Shown here: positions 7,451 through 16,091 of the stretch, in pieces
How positions within the stretch are numbered: the stretch's first letter is position 1
Layout of the letters: every line of letters starts with the position of its first letter
Assembly: GCA_029624735.1 (NCBI GenBank)
Contig: JARSSM010000016.1
Location: 131,993 to 195,992 of the forward strand
Direction: 5' to 3'
Source of the DNA: Defluviicoccus sp.
GTDB taxonomy: Bacteria; Pseudomonadota; Alphaproteobacteria; Rhodospirillales; Defluviicoccaceae
DNA length: 64,000 nucleotides
The notes under the pieces: model-generated
Seen by the model: only the letters and a program-made list of their open reading frames with translations
Told to the model about the DNA's origin: nothing
Databases searched by the model: none
Position numbers and translations under genes: made by a program

Positions 7451-10207
7451 ATGCCGGAAATCAGCCGCGCCGTCCTGTTCGGCAAGCTCAACCCGCTCGC
7501 CTACAAGGCGATCGAGGGGGCGACGGTCTTTTGCAAGCTGCGCGGCAATCCCTACGTCGAGCTTGTCCACTGGTTCAACCAGATCCTGCAGCTGCAGGAT
7601 TCGGACCTGCACCGGATCATCCGCCACTTCGGCCTGGAGCCGGCGCGTCTGGCGCAAGACTTCACGCAAGCACTCGACCGGCTGCCGCGCGGCGCGACGT
7701 CGATCTCGGATCTGTCCTCCCATGTCGAGGAGGCGGTCGAGCGCGGCTGGGTCTATGCGACCTTGCAGTTCGGTGAATCGCAGGTTCGCAGCGGCCACCT
7801 GGTCTATGGTGTCGTCAAGACGCCCAGCCTGCGCAACACGCTTTATGCCATCTCGCGCGAGTTCGTGAAGGTGAGCCCCGATGCCCTGGGCGATGGCTTC
7901 GCCAAGATCGTCGCCGGTTCGCCGGAGGACAGGCTCCAAGCCTACGACGGCTCGCAACTCGCCGCCGCAGCGCCGGGTGAGGCGAGCGGGGCGCTGGCGC
8001 CGGCGGCGATGGGAAAACAGGAGGCGCTCGGGCGTTATTCGGTCGATCTCACCGAGCGAGCGCGGAAAGGCGAACTCGACCCGATCGTCGGCCGTGACGA
8101 CGAAATCCGCCAGATCATGGATATCCTGATGCGCAGGCGGCAGAACAACCCGATCGTTACCGGCGAGGCCGGTGTCGGCAAGACCGCCGTAGTCGAAGGC
8201 TTTGCGCTCCGGATCGCCAGCGGCGACGTGCCGCCGCCACTGAAAGACTGCAGCGTACGCACTCTTGATGTCGGGCTGCTGCAGGCGGGCGCCTCGATGA
8301 AGGGTGAGTTCGAGAACCGGCTGCGCCAGGTCATCGACGAGGTGCAGGCGTCGCCGAAGCCGATCATCCTCTTCATCGACGAGGCGCACACGCTGATCGG
8401 CGCTGGCGGTGCCGCGGGGACCGGCGATGCCGCCAACCTGCTGAAGCCCGCGCTCGCGCGCGGTACCTTGCGCACGATCGGTGCCACCACCTGGCTTGAG
8501 TACAAGAAATACATCGAGAAGGACCCGGCGCTGACCCGCCGCTTTCAGCCGGTCCCGGTCGAGGAACCGAGCGAGGAGAAGGCGGTGCTGATGCTGCGCG
8601 GCGTCGCTGCGACGCTTGAAAAGCATCACAAGGTCCAGCTTTTGGACGCCGCGATCGAAGCGGCGGTCAAGCTTTCGCACCGCTACATTCCGGCGCGCCA
8701 ACTGCCCGACAAGGCGGTCAGCCTGTTGGATACCGCCTGCGCCCGCGTCGCCATCAGCCTGCACGCGGTGCCGGCAGCCGTCGAGGATTGCCGACGGTGC
8801 ATCGAGGCGCTCGACACCGAACTGGAGATCTTGGGGCGCGAGCGCGCGATCGGCATCGAGACCGCGGCCAAGGAGGCCGATGCGACCGCCAAGCGCGAGG
8901 CTGAGCGGCAGCGGCTCACCGAGCTGGAAGGGCGCTGGGAACAAGAGAAGGCTCTGGTCGACCGTATCCTTGGCTTGCGGGCTCGGCTGCGCGCCGGCGG
9001 CGGCACGATCGAGGCGACCGGCAGCGCGCTCGAACAAAAGGCGGCTGACGCTGCCGCGGTGCCGCCGCAACCAGCGCCGGCCGGCGGGGCAGGGGAGACG
9101 CCGCTTTCGGCTGAGGAGCGCGCCGCCCTGCTCGCCGAGCTCAAAGGGCTGCAAAGCGAGCTTGCCGCGCTGCAGGGTGAAACGCCCTTGATGCTGGTGA
9201 GCGTCGATGAGCAGGCGGTTGCCAAGGTGGTCGAGGACTGGACCGGAATCCCTGTCGGCCGCATGGTCAAGGACGAGATCCAGTCGATCCTCGCCCTCGA
9301 ACAGACGCTCGGCAAACGCATCGTCGGCCAGGATCATGCGCTCGCGATTATAGCCCGGCGGATGCAGACCTCGCGCGCCGGACTGGAGAACCCGAACAAG
9401 CCGATCGGCGTCTTCATGCTGTGCGGGCCGTCCGGTGTCGGCAAGACCGAAACCGCGCTTGCGCTTGCCGAGTCGCTCTACGGCGGCGAGCAGAACCTGA
9501 TCACCATCAACATGAGCGAGTTCCAGGAAGCGCACACGGTCTCGACGTTGAAAGGTTCGCCGCCGGGCTACGTCGGCTACGGCGAGGGCGGCGTGCTCAC
9601 GGAAGCGGTGCGCCGGCGGCCGTATTCGGTGGTCCTGCTCGACGAGGTCGAGAAGGCGCACGCGGACGTGCACGAGATCTTCTTCCAGGTCTTTGACAAG
9701 GGGATGATGGACGACGCCGAGGGCCGCCGCATCGACTTCAAGAACGCCGTGATCCTGCTCACGACCAACGTCGGCACTGATCTCATCATGAGCATGTGCA
9801 AGGATCCGGAACTAAAACCCTCGGCCGAGGGGCTCGGCGAAGCGCTGCGTGCGCCTTTGCTCAAGGTGTTCCCGCCGGCGCTCCTGGGCCGGCTGATCGT
9901 CATACCGTACTACCCCTTGGACGACGCGATGATCGGCATGATCGCGCGCCTGCAGCTCAGCCGCATCGAGCGGCGCATTGCCGAGCGCCACGGCGTGCCG
10001 TTCAGCTATGACGCGGAAGCGGTCAAGCTGATCGCCAGCCGCTGCACCGAGCTGGAGAGCGGGGGCCGGATGATCGATGCCATCCTCACCAACACCGTGC
10101 TGCCGGCGCTCTCGGGCGAATTCCTGACCCGCATGCTGGAAGGCCGGCCGATCGCCCGCGTGCACCTGGGCGTCGAGGGCAGCGATTTCCGCTATTCGTT
10201 CGAGTGA
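7451..10207 (+). CDS. tssH: TssH/ClpV, T6SS sheath-recycling AAA+ ATPase
   Basis: 918 residues. ClpV disassembles contracted TssBC sheaths for reuse. The protein has the Clp N-terminal domain (about residues 1-150), a first AAA+ module with Walker A GEAGVGKT near residue 237 and Walker B FIDEAHTLIG, a coiled-coil middle domain (about 430-580), a second AAA+ module with Walker A GPSGVGKT near residue 658, VLLDEVEKAH and the C-terminal small domain. The open frame reaches back to 7343, but the ATG at 7451 follows GGGAGGAG and starts the family sequence MPEISRAVLFGKLNPLAYKA. It is the last gene of the T6SS operon seen here. Confidence 0.97.
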   Translation: MPEISRAVLFGKLNPLAYKAIEGATVFCKLRGNPYVELVHWFNQILQLQDSDLHRIIRHFGLEPARLAQDFTQALDRLPRGATSISDLSSHVEEAVERGWVYATLQFGESQVRSGHLVYGVVKTPSLRNTLYAISREFVKVSPDALGDGFAKIVAGSPEDRLQAYDGSQLAAAAPGEASGALAPAAMGKQEALGRYSVDLTERARKGELDPIVGRDDEIRQIMDILMRRRQNNPIVTGEAGVGKTAVVEGFALRIASGDVPPPLKDCSVRTLDVGLLQAGASMKGEFENRLRQVIDEVQASPKPIILFIDEAHTLIGAGGAAGTGDAANLLKPALARGTLRTIGATTWLEYKKYIEKDPALTRRFQPVPVEEPSEEKAVLMLRGVAATLEKHHKVQLLDAAIEAAVKLSHRYIPARQLPDKAVSLLDTACARVAISLHAVPAAVEDCRRCIEALDTELEILGRERAIGIETAAKEADATAKREAERQRLTELEGRWEQEKALVDRILGLRARLRAGGGTIEATGSALEQKAADAAAVPPQPAPAGGAGETPLSAEERAALLAELKGLQSELAALQGETPLMLVSVDEQAVAKVVEDWTGIPVGRMVKDEIQSILALEQTLGKRIVGQDHALAIIARRMQTSRAGLENPNKPIGVFMLCGPSGVGKTETALALAESLYGGEQNLITINMSEFQEAHTVSTLKGSPPGYVGYGEGGVLTEAVRRRPYSVVLLDEVEKAHADVHEIFFQVFDKGMMDDAEGRRIDFKNAVILLTTNVGTDLIMSMCKDPELKPSAEGLGEALRAPLLKVFPPALLGRLIVIPYYPLDDAMIGMIARLQLSRIERRIAERHGVPFSYDAEAVKLIASRCTELESGGRMIDAILTNTVLPALSGEFLTRMLEGRPIARVHLGVEGSDFRYSFE

Positions 10208-10252
10208 GGTGGGCTTGCCGGCGGGGGCCATGCGAAAGCGTCGAAAAAGCCT

Positions 10253-10353
10253 GTCGTTGCGAGGAGCGAGAGCGACGAAGCAATCCAGACATCTCAATGC
10301 ATCATGAGATCTGGATTGCTTCCCGCGTCGCTTGCACTCGCGGTCGCAATGAC
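10253..10353. repeat. REP-like palindromic dispersed repeat, copy 1
   Basis: Two arms face each other: the left arm (10253-10288) contains GTCGTTGCGAGGAGCGAG and ends GCAATCCAG, and the right arm (10311-10353) begins CTGGATTGCTT and ends GCAATGAC. The same arms occur at 43471-43556. The transcript could fold into a long imperfect hairpin. It lies between the convergent ends of clpV and the RTX gene, so it may act as a bidirectional transcript end or mRNA stabiliser; that role is inferred. Confidence 0.8.
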
Positions 10354-10397
10354 GGTCGTACGGTTCCTATGCAGCCGACGACCACCCCGTCCGCCGG

Positions 10398-11276
10398 TTA
10401 CAAGAGGAAGCTCGACGCCGAAAGCGTCCCGGAGAAGTTGTCCAGTTCAATCACGAAGTTTTCACCGACATAGCTGTTGGCGATGTCGGCCTTGACAAAC
10501 AGGTCCACACCGACGCGTTCGGTCCAGACCACCCCTTGGCCGGGGCCGCTGGCAAATCCGAACGCCTGATCGCCGGCCACCTTGCTGTTGGCGTCAATGG
10601 CGCGCAGGTCGATCTTGTCGCCCTGGACGACGCTGAAATCCTTGATTACGTCGACGCTCAAGTTCTTGTAGCCGGGTCTGCTATCCAAATAACTGAGGTA
10701 GCGGAAGGTATCGGCATTCTCGTTGCCATAAAGAGTATCCTTGCCGCCACCGCCAATGATCGTGTCGTTGTTCTGCCCGCCGTAGACCACATCGCCGTTC
10801 GCGCCGGCGTCGATGAAGTCGTTGCCGCCGTTGCCGTAGATGGTGTCATCGCCGGAATAGCCGATCAGGGTATCGCTGCCGTCAATTGGCGAAACCACGC
10901 TGTCGCCGCCGTAGAGCAAGTCATCGGCATGACCGCCGTCGACATAGTCGGCGCCGGCACCGCCGAACACTGTGTCGTCGCCGTATCCGCCGTAGAGTTT
11001 GTCGTCCCCGGCCTGGCCGTACATCTTGTCGTCACCGAGGGCTCCGTAAAGAAAGTCGCGCCCGCCGCCGCCGTACACGGTGTCGTTGCCGCCACCGGCA
11101 TAGACGGTATCGTTACCGTCACGGGCCGATGGTGTTGTGTTGTCGCCGTAGATAAGGTCGTCGGCCCATGTGGCCTTTTGCAGGTAATCGTTGCCGAGCA
11201 GGCCGAAGATGGTCTTGTTCGAGTAAGAGATGTTAACCAGTCGATCGTTGCCGTTGGTTCCGCGCAGGGTCGCCAT
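10398..11276 (-). CDS. RTX-repeat calcium-binding protein, probably secreted
   Basis: 292 residues. From about residue 45 to 200 there are roughly a dozen glycine/aspartate nonapeptides of the RTX type (GGGNDTVY, GGGGRDFLY, GQAGDDKLY and similar), which bind Ca2+ and fold after export. The C-terminal ~90 residues (DVIKDFSVVQGDKIDLRAIDAN and onward) resemble the end of serralysin-type and other RTX proteins that carries the type I secretion signal. There is no N-terminal signal peptide, which fits type I export. No catalytic domain is visible, so it may be structural or adhesive. GGGAGGGATGG lies just before the ATG. No type I secretion genes are nearby. Confidence 0.88.
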   Translation of the reverse strand: MATLRGTNGNDRLVNISYSNKTIFGLLGNDYLQKATWADDLIYGDNTTPSARDGNDTVYAGGGNDTVYGGGGRDFLYGALGDDKMYGQAGDDKLYGGYGDDTVFGGAGADYVDGGHADDLLYGGDSVVSPIDGSDTLIGYSGDDTIYGNGGNDFIDAGANGDVVYGGQNNDTIIGGGGKDTLYGNENADTFRYLSYLDSRPGYKNLSVDVIKDFSVVQGDKIDLRAIDANSKVAGDQAFGFASGPGQGVVWTERVGVDLFVKADIANSYVGENFVIELDNFSGTLSASSFLL

Positions 11277-11816
11277 CCATCCCTCCCATCGATGCCGTGC
11301 ACAGTGAACAATTCACTGCGTCCCGAGGGAGCGGATGTGGGTATGTGTGGAAAGACCCTCCTTTCCCCCTCTTGAAATAGACTACATTTATTTCGCGCGA
11401 ATGCAAGAGCAAAGCAGAGGCGTTCGCACTTCAGCCCGGCTTCGGGCGGGAGCCAAGCTTGCGCGCCGAGACGCTGCCGCATTTGAGTCCGCAAGCATGC
11501 AACACCGTCCTGCATTATTGCGCGCGGGATGGCCTTGTCCCCGCATGCGGTCCTATTCTTGGCGCCCATTATTGTTTATAAACTCCATGCAAAATAACGA
11601 GATCGGAACGGGCGACGAAGTGCGCCGAGATCCGCTTGCGGGACGGCAAGCGTTTGTAAGCGACGGGAATCGCGCGGGAATCCGGTTGAGCGGCGGGTGG
11701 CGCGGCTGATCCGGGGTCGTACTGCCTTGCAGGGGTTGCACGGCTGCCTGAAGTGCCTTCGGTTCGAGTGGAAGACACGCAGGTGCGCCGGGAGGATCGG
11801 TACGAAAGGGGGCGGT
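11277..11816. other. 540-bp intergenic region between divergent RTX and WecA-like genes
   Basis: I see no convincing gene here; the short frames have no recognisable protein character. It must hold the promoters of both neighbours. The AT-rich island at about 11370-11400 is the most promoter-like part and contains an inverted repeat listed separately. A second AT-rich stretch is at about 11565-11590. Confidence 0.6.
11374..11394. promoter_or_regulatory. Inverted repeat upstream of the RTX gene, possible operator
   Basis: A perfect 6-bp inverted repeat, GAAATA and TATTTC, separated by 9 bp, lies in an AT-rich island about 100 bp upstream of the RTX start. The size and spacing fit a dimeric regulator site, but no regulator is encoded nearby and the match could be chance. 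Confidence 0.3.
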
Positions 11817-13490
11817 ATGGCGTATCTCGCGAGCGGTTTGGTCAGCCTTCTGGTCACGTTTGCGGTGATGCCGTCATTGGCGCGGCTGGCGGTTCAGCTT
11901 GGGATCGTCGATCACCCGAACGCGCGGAAACAGCACGTACGGCCGACGCCGCTGTGCGGTGGCATCGCCATGGCTTGCGGAGCGGGTTTGGCGCTCTTGT
12001 TGTGGGCGCCCTCGGAAGGGCGAACCCTGCAGTGTTTGGCAGCCGGTCTGCTCGTCTTTGTCGTCGGCGTTTGTGATGACTGCCGCGGGGTGCATTTCCG
12101 CTGGCGGCTGTTGTCGCAGGTGGTGGCGGCGGCCTTGATCGTCCAGGCTGGCTTGACGATTGAGCATGTGCCGCTCCTGCGCAGCCATCCGGGGTTCGAC
12201 TGGCTGGCGCTGCCGCTTACTCTTCTCTTCATCGTCGGCGTGACCAATGCGGTCAATCTGCTGGACGGCCTCGATGGGCTGGCCGGCGGCTGCATGCTGC
12301 TCTCGTTCCTTGCGATCGCCGTGATTGCTCCCACCGCCGATGCGGCGCCGACGTCACTGGTGGCTGCAGTCGCGATTGGTGCCCTGTTCGGTTTCTTGCG
12401 CTTCAACACCTACCGGGCGATGGTTTTCATGGGCGATGCCGGCAGCACATTATTGGGCTTCGCGCTGGCTGTTGCGGGAATCCTGCTGGTTCGCGAGGGC
12501 AACGGCACGGTCAGCCCGATTCTGATGCTGCCGGTGATCGGCCTGCCGGTCGTCGATACCACGCAAGTGGTTATCGTCCGCCTGCTGCGCGGCGGCTCGC
12601 CGTTTGCGGCCGACCGGAGCCACCTGCATCACCGTCTTCTCAGCCTCGGTCTGCATCACCGGGAGGTGGTGCTCGTCCTCTATGCGGTGCAGGCGCTGCT
12701 GGTTGGCACGGCGCTGATCCTGCGAGATGCTCCGGAGCGAACGGTCCTACTGGTTTTCGCTGTTCAGGCCGTGCTCGCCGTCCTTGCCATCCAGGTGCCG
12801 ACGCTCTTGGGATGGCGCTACCGGAGTGCAACGGACGTCCAAGCCGAGGATGAACGCGAAGAGGCCGGCGGCTTCGCAGCGGCCCCCGGGGTGGAGCGGC
12901 GCAATCAGTGGCTGCGCCGGCTGGACTGGCTGCCGCCGCTCAGCTCCGCCCTTATCCGCATTGCGGTTGTTGTCTTCATCCTCCTCGGTTCGATCATACC
13001 CGGAGAGGTGCCGCCGGCGCTTGCGGTTGCAGCGCTGCTTGCCGCTCTGCTCGTGCTGCTGGAGGATAGGGGCATGGTCGCCGGCGGAGTTGCGATGTCG
13101 CGGCTAGGCGCATTCGCGGCTGCCCTGATGGCGTGCCAGCTGATAATGCAGGGCTACCCGCCGCTTGCCCGCATGCCGTCTGGGTGGCTGCTTTTCGGCT
13201 TCGGCATCGCCTTGATGAGCGTGCTCACGATCGCCGTCCGGGTTACCCGCCGCCAGGTCTTCCCACTTTCGAACCAGGACGGTCTGGCCATCCTGGCCGC
13301 GCTGACGGTTGTCGGCGGCGTACTCGGAGGCGTCGTCCCGCCGGCATTGGGCGGTCCGGTGATCGCTTTGACGGCGTTGTTCTACGGCTGCGAGTTCGTT
13401 TTCGTCCGCGATCGAAGCGAATTGCGCCTGGTTCGCTTGGCAACCGTTGTGAGCCTGGTCATCGTTGGTACGCGGGGGTTCCTGACCTGA
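11817..13490 (+). CDS. WecA/MraY-family undecaprenyl-phosphate sugar-1-phosphate transferase with C-terminal membrane extension
   Basis: 557 residues from the ATG at 11817 (ribosome-binding site GAAAGGGGG); the open frame reaches back to 11697 without family similarity. The N-terminal ~350 residues form the polytopic transferase that moves a sugar-1-phosphate from a nucleotide sugar to undecaprenyl phosphate. Diagnostic motifs are HVRPTPLCGGI, the DD pair in VGVCDDCRG (residues 87-88), NLLDGLDGL near 150, FMGDAGST and the histidine motif SHLHHRLL. A further ~200 residues add about six hydrophobic segments, longer than ordinary WecA. It faces rmlA of the exopolysaccharide group. The sugar donor cannot be read from sequence. 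Confidence 0.88.
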   Translation: MAYLASGLVSLLVTFAVMPSLARLAVQLGIVDHPNARKQHVRPTPLCGGIAMACGAGLALLLWAPSEGRTLQCLAAGLLVFVVGVCDDCRGVHFRWRLLSQVVAAALIVQAGLTIEHVPLLRSHPGFDWLALPLTLLFIVGVTNAVNLLDGLDGLAGGCMLLSFLAIAVIAPTADAAPTSLVAAVAIGALFGFLRFNTYRAMVFMGDAGSTLLGFALAVAGILLVREGNGTVSPILMLPVIGLPVVDTTQVVIVRLLRGGSPFAADRSHLHHRLLSLGLHHREVVLVLYAVQALLVGTALILRDAPERTVLLVFAVQAVLAVLAIQVPTLLGWRYRSATDVQAEDEREEAGGFAAAPGVERRNQWLRRLDWLPPLSSALIRIAVVVFILLGSIIPGEVPPALAVAALLAALLVLLEDRGMVAGGVAMSRLGAFAAALMACQLIMQGYPPLARMPSGWLLFGFGIALMSVLTIAVRVTRRQVFPLSNQDGLAILAALTVVGGVLGGVVPPALGGPVIALTALFYGCEFVFVRDRSELRLVRLATVVSLVIVGTRGFLT

Positions 13491-13515
13491 CCGCCGGCTT
13501 GCCAGGTGGTTTCCC

Positions 13516-14442
13516 CTAGAGCCTTTCGCCAGATGGGCCGGTGCCGGCTTCGAGCATCGCCAACAAGTACTGGCCATAGCTCGATTTTTCGAGGCCGCGC
13601 GCCAGATCGGCGAACTGCTGCGTGCCGATAAAGCCCATGCGCCAGGCGACCTCCTCGACGCAGGCGATCTTGAGGCCCTGCCGTGCCTCGACGACGGCGA
13701 CGAAATTGACCGCGTCGAGCAATGCCTTCGGCGTGCCGGTATCGAGCCAGGCGGCGCCGCGGCCGAGAATCTCGACCTTGAGGCGGCCTTCGTCAAGGTA
13801 GCGTCGGTTGAGGTCCGTGATCTCAAGCTCGCCGCGTGCGGACGGCTTCAGCGCGCGGGCGAAAGCGACCGCATCCCGATCGTAAAAATAAAGGCCGGCG
13901 ACGGCCAGGCGCGAGCGCGGATGCGAGGGCTTTTCCTCAAGGCTCACCGGTCGCAGCGCCTGATCGAGTTCGACCACGCCGTAGCGCTCCGGGTCGCTGA
14001 CGGGGTAGGCGAAGATGGTCGCCCCCTCGCGCCGCGTCGCGACGTCCTGCAGGCGTTTCGCCAAGCCCTGGCCGAAAAAGATGTTGTCGCCAAGGATCAG
14101 GGCGACGCTCTCATCGCCGATGAATTCGGACCCGATAATCAGGGCGTCGGCCAAGCCGCGCGGGCTAGCCTGGGTTGCATAGGAAAGACGCAGGCCCCAT
14201 TGCTTGCCGTCGCCCAACAAGCGGCGAAAACTTTCGGCGTCGGTGAGCGTCGTGATGATGAGGATGTCGCGAATCCCGGCCAGCATCAGCACGGAGAGCG
14301 GGTAGTAGATCATCGGCTTGTCGTAGACCGGCAGCAGCTGCTTGCTGACGACGAGCGTCGCCGGGTGCAGCCGCGTGCCGTGGCCACCGGCAAGGATGAT
14401 GCCTTTACGCGTGCGCGCGGCGGCGGGCGAGGGCGTTTCCAT
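13516..14442 (-). CDS. rmlA: Glucose-1-phosphate thymidylyltransferase
   Basis: 308 residues. RmlA/RfbA makes dTDP-glucose from dTTP and glucose-1-phosphate. The nucleotide-binding signature [17 protein letters not shown] near residue 13, the [24 protein letters not shown] segment and ILGDNIFFG are clear. It lies 6 bp after rmlB on the same strand. rmlC and rmlD are not in the window, so dTDP-4-keto-6-deoxyglucose may feed rhamnose made with genes elsewhere, or another deoxysugar. Confidence 0.95.
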   Translation of the reverse strand: METPSPAAARTRKGIILAGGHGTRLHPATLVVSKQLLPVYDKPMIYYPLSVLMLAGIRDILIITTLTDAESFRRLLGDGKQWGLRLSYATQASPRGLADALIIGSEFIGDESVALILGDNIFFGQGLAKRLQDVATRREGATIFAYPVSDPERYGVVELDQALRPVSLEEKPSHPRSRLAVAGLYFYDRDAVAFARALKPSARGELEITDLNRRYLDEGRLKVEILGRGAAWLDTGTPKALLDAVNFVAVVEARQGLKIACVEEVAWRMGFIGTQQFADLARGLEKSSYGQYLLAMLEAGTGPSGERL

Positions 14443-14448
14443 GGCAGC

Positions 14449-15573
14449 TCAGCGCGAAGCCGAGGCTGCCGGAGCACGCCACAGCGGATTGGCGTCGAAG
14501 CAGCCATCGTCGCCGACCGCCGTCACAGGGGCGCGCTGGCGCATCCGGGCGCACCAATCGGTGTTCTGCAAATACCACGCAACGGTCTCGGCCAGGGCAT
14601 TGCGGAAATCGCTCCGTGGCCGCCAGCCAAGCTCGGCGCGGATCTTCGCCGCATCGATGGCGTAGCGCTTGTCGTGACCGGGCCGATCGGCAACGAAGCG
14701 GATCAGGTTTCCATGCGGCCGGTAGGGCGAGCCCGGCAGCTGCTCGTCCAGGATCGCGCAGACCGCCTGCGCCATCGCGAGTGTGCTGAGTTCGGTGCCG
14801 GCGCCGATGTCGTAGGTCTCGCCCGGCCGGCCGCTCTTGAGGACGGTCAACAGGGCGTCGACGTGATCGCCGACGAACAGCCAGTCGCGAACGTTGTCGC
14901 CGGTCCCATAGACCGGCAACGGCTGGCCGCGGACGGCATTGAAGACGAGGACCGGAATGAGCTTTTCCGGATGCTGGAAGGGACCGAAATTGTTCGAGCA
15001 ATGGGTGGTCAGCACCGGCAAGCCATAGGTGTGGTGCCACGCCCGCACCAGATGGTCCGAAGCCGCCTTGCTTGCCGAATAGGGTGAGTTGGGCCGGATT
15101 TGCGAGGCCTCTGTAAAGGCGCCGGTCGGCCCGAGGCTGCCGTAGACTTCGTCGGTCGAGACATGCAGGAAGCGGAACCGGGCACGAGCCAAGTCATCAA
15201 GGGCGCTCCAGTACGCACGCGCAGCCTCGAGCAGGACGTAGGTGCCGTTGACGTTGGTTCGCACGAAGGGCCAGGGCGTGCCGATTGAGCGGTCGACGTG
15301 GGTTTCCGCCGCCAGATGAAGAATGGCATCCGGCCGATACCGCTCGAACAGCGGGCCAATTTCCTCCGCCTGGCAGATATCGATGCGTTCGAAGCTGTGC
15401 CGCGGGTGGCCCGCGACCGCGGCCAGCGTCTCACTGCTGGACGCGTAGGTCAGCTGATCGACGGTCATGACCGAAACCGGCGTTGCGTCGATGAGCTTGC
15501 GAACGACGGCGGAGCCGATGAAGCCGGCGCCACCGGTCACGATGACGCGGCTGTAGGGAAAGTCCTCTGGCAT
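14449..15573 (-). CDS. rmlB: dTDP-glucose 4,6-dehydratase
   Basis: 374 residues; an extended short-chain dehydrogenase that converts dTDP-glucose to dTDP-4-keto-6-deoxyglucose. Visible features are the NAD-binding motif VTGGAGFIGSAVVRKL (residues ~10-25), HLAAETHVDRSI, the catalytic STDEVYGSLG region and the YSASKAASDH motif with catalytic Tyr and Lys, then THCSNNFGPFQHPEKLIP. It is next to rmlA, which makes its substrate. Confidence 0.96.
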   Translation of the reverse strand: MPEDFPYSRVIVTGGAGFIGSAVVRKLIDATPVSVMTVDQLTYASSSETLAAVAGHPRHSFERIDICQAEEIGPLFERYRPDAILHLAAETHVDRSIGTPWPFVRTNVNGTYVLLEAARAYWSALDDLARARFRFLHVSTDEVYGSLGPTGAFTEASQIRPNSPYSASKAASDHLVRAWHHTYGLPVLTTHCSNNFGPFQHPEKLIPVLVFNAVRGQPLPVYGTGDNVRDWLFVGDHVDALLTVLKSGRPGETYDIGAGTELSTLAMAQAVCAILDEQLPGSPYRPHGNLIRFVADRPGHDKRYAIDAAKIRAELGWRPRSDFRNALAETVAWYLQNTDWCARMRQRAPVTAVGDDGCFDANPLWRAPAASASR

Positions 15574-15582
15574 CTGGGCCCC

Positions 15583-16089
15583 CTATTCGAACTCCAGTTT
15601 CTTGACCGCCTCCCCCGCCACGGTGCAGGTCCCGCGGTCGCCCTGGTAGGTCTCCCAGTGCACGACTGCGCTGTCGCGATCCTTCTGCTCGACGTCAAGA
15701 ATATCGATATCGTCGGCTCGCTTGCCCACTTCGCGTGCAACCGCGCGAATGCAGACATCCTCGGGCGATGTCCGGAAGGCCTTTTGGCCGGGCGGTTCGC
15801 GTTCGAGCGTCCACGATAAGACGTTGGCATTGAGGACGTCGCAACGGCCCTCCGTCTCTTGGCGGACCTGCCAGCGCACGGCGACGCGCTCTGGCCGCTT
15901 GCGGTTGGCGGTAATGGCCGCGATCTGGACCTCGTTCGGAAGGACAGACAACCGCGACGCTGTCTCCGCCCGGCAGGCGCGGATCGCATCGTCGTAAGCC
16001 CCGGCGGTTGCGGGCGTGGGTAGAGATGCCGCGACCAGAAGCGACCAGAGAAGCGGCGCGGCCAGCCTCGGCAGTGGGGAGAGCCGCAT
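15583..16089 (-). CDS. Exported protein of unknown function in the polysaccharide operon
   Basis: 168 residues from the ATG at 16089 (a TTG two codons upstream is possible). The N-terminus is a signal peptide: MRLSPL, a hydrophobic stretch, then PATAGAYDD with a likely cleavage after Ala. The mature part holds two similar beta-rich units, each with a Cys near its start and end: CRAETASRL...VRQETEGRCDVLNAN and CIRAVAREV...WETYQGDRGTCTVAGEAVKKLEFE. This suggests an internal duplication, each with a disulfide. It lies between the Wzc-type gene, whose stop is only 2 bp away, and rmlB. I do not recognise the family; a periplasmic role in polysaccharide export is inferred from position. Confidence 0.7.
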   Translation of the reverse strand: MRLSPLPRLAAPLLWSLLVAASLPTPATAGAYDDAIRACRAETASRLSVLPNEVQIAAITANRKRPERVAVRWQVRQETEGRCDVLNANVLSWTLEREPPGQKAFRTSPEDVCIRAVAREVGKRADDIDILDVEQKDRDSAVVHWETYQGDRGTCTVAGEAVKKLEFE

Positions 16090-16091
16090 CG

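Noticed and set aside
7448..9673. 741-codon open frame on the minus strand
   Set aside because: It is antisense to clpV, Arg/Asp-rich with no domain character; a shadow of G+C-rich codon structure.
1..10207. T6SS cluster as degenerate because tssJ/K/L/M and vgrG are missing
   Set aside because: The cluster is cut by the left window edge, so absence cannot be judged.
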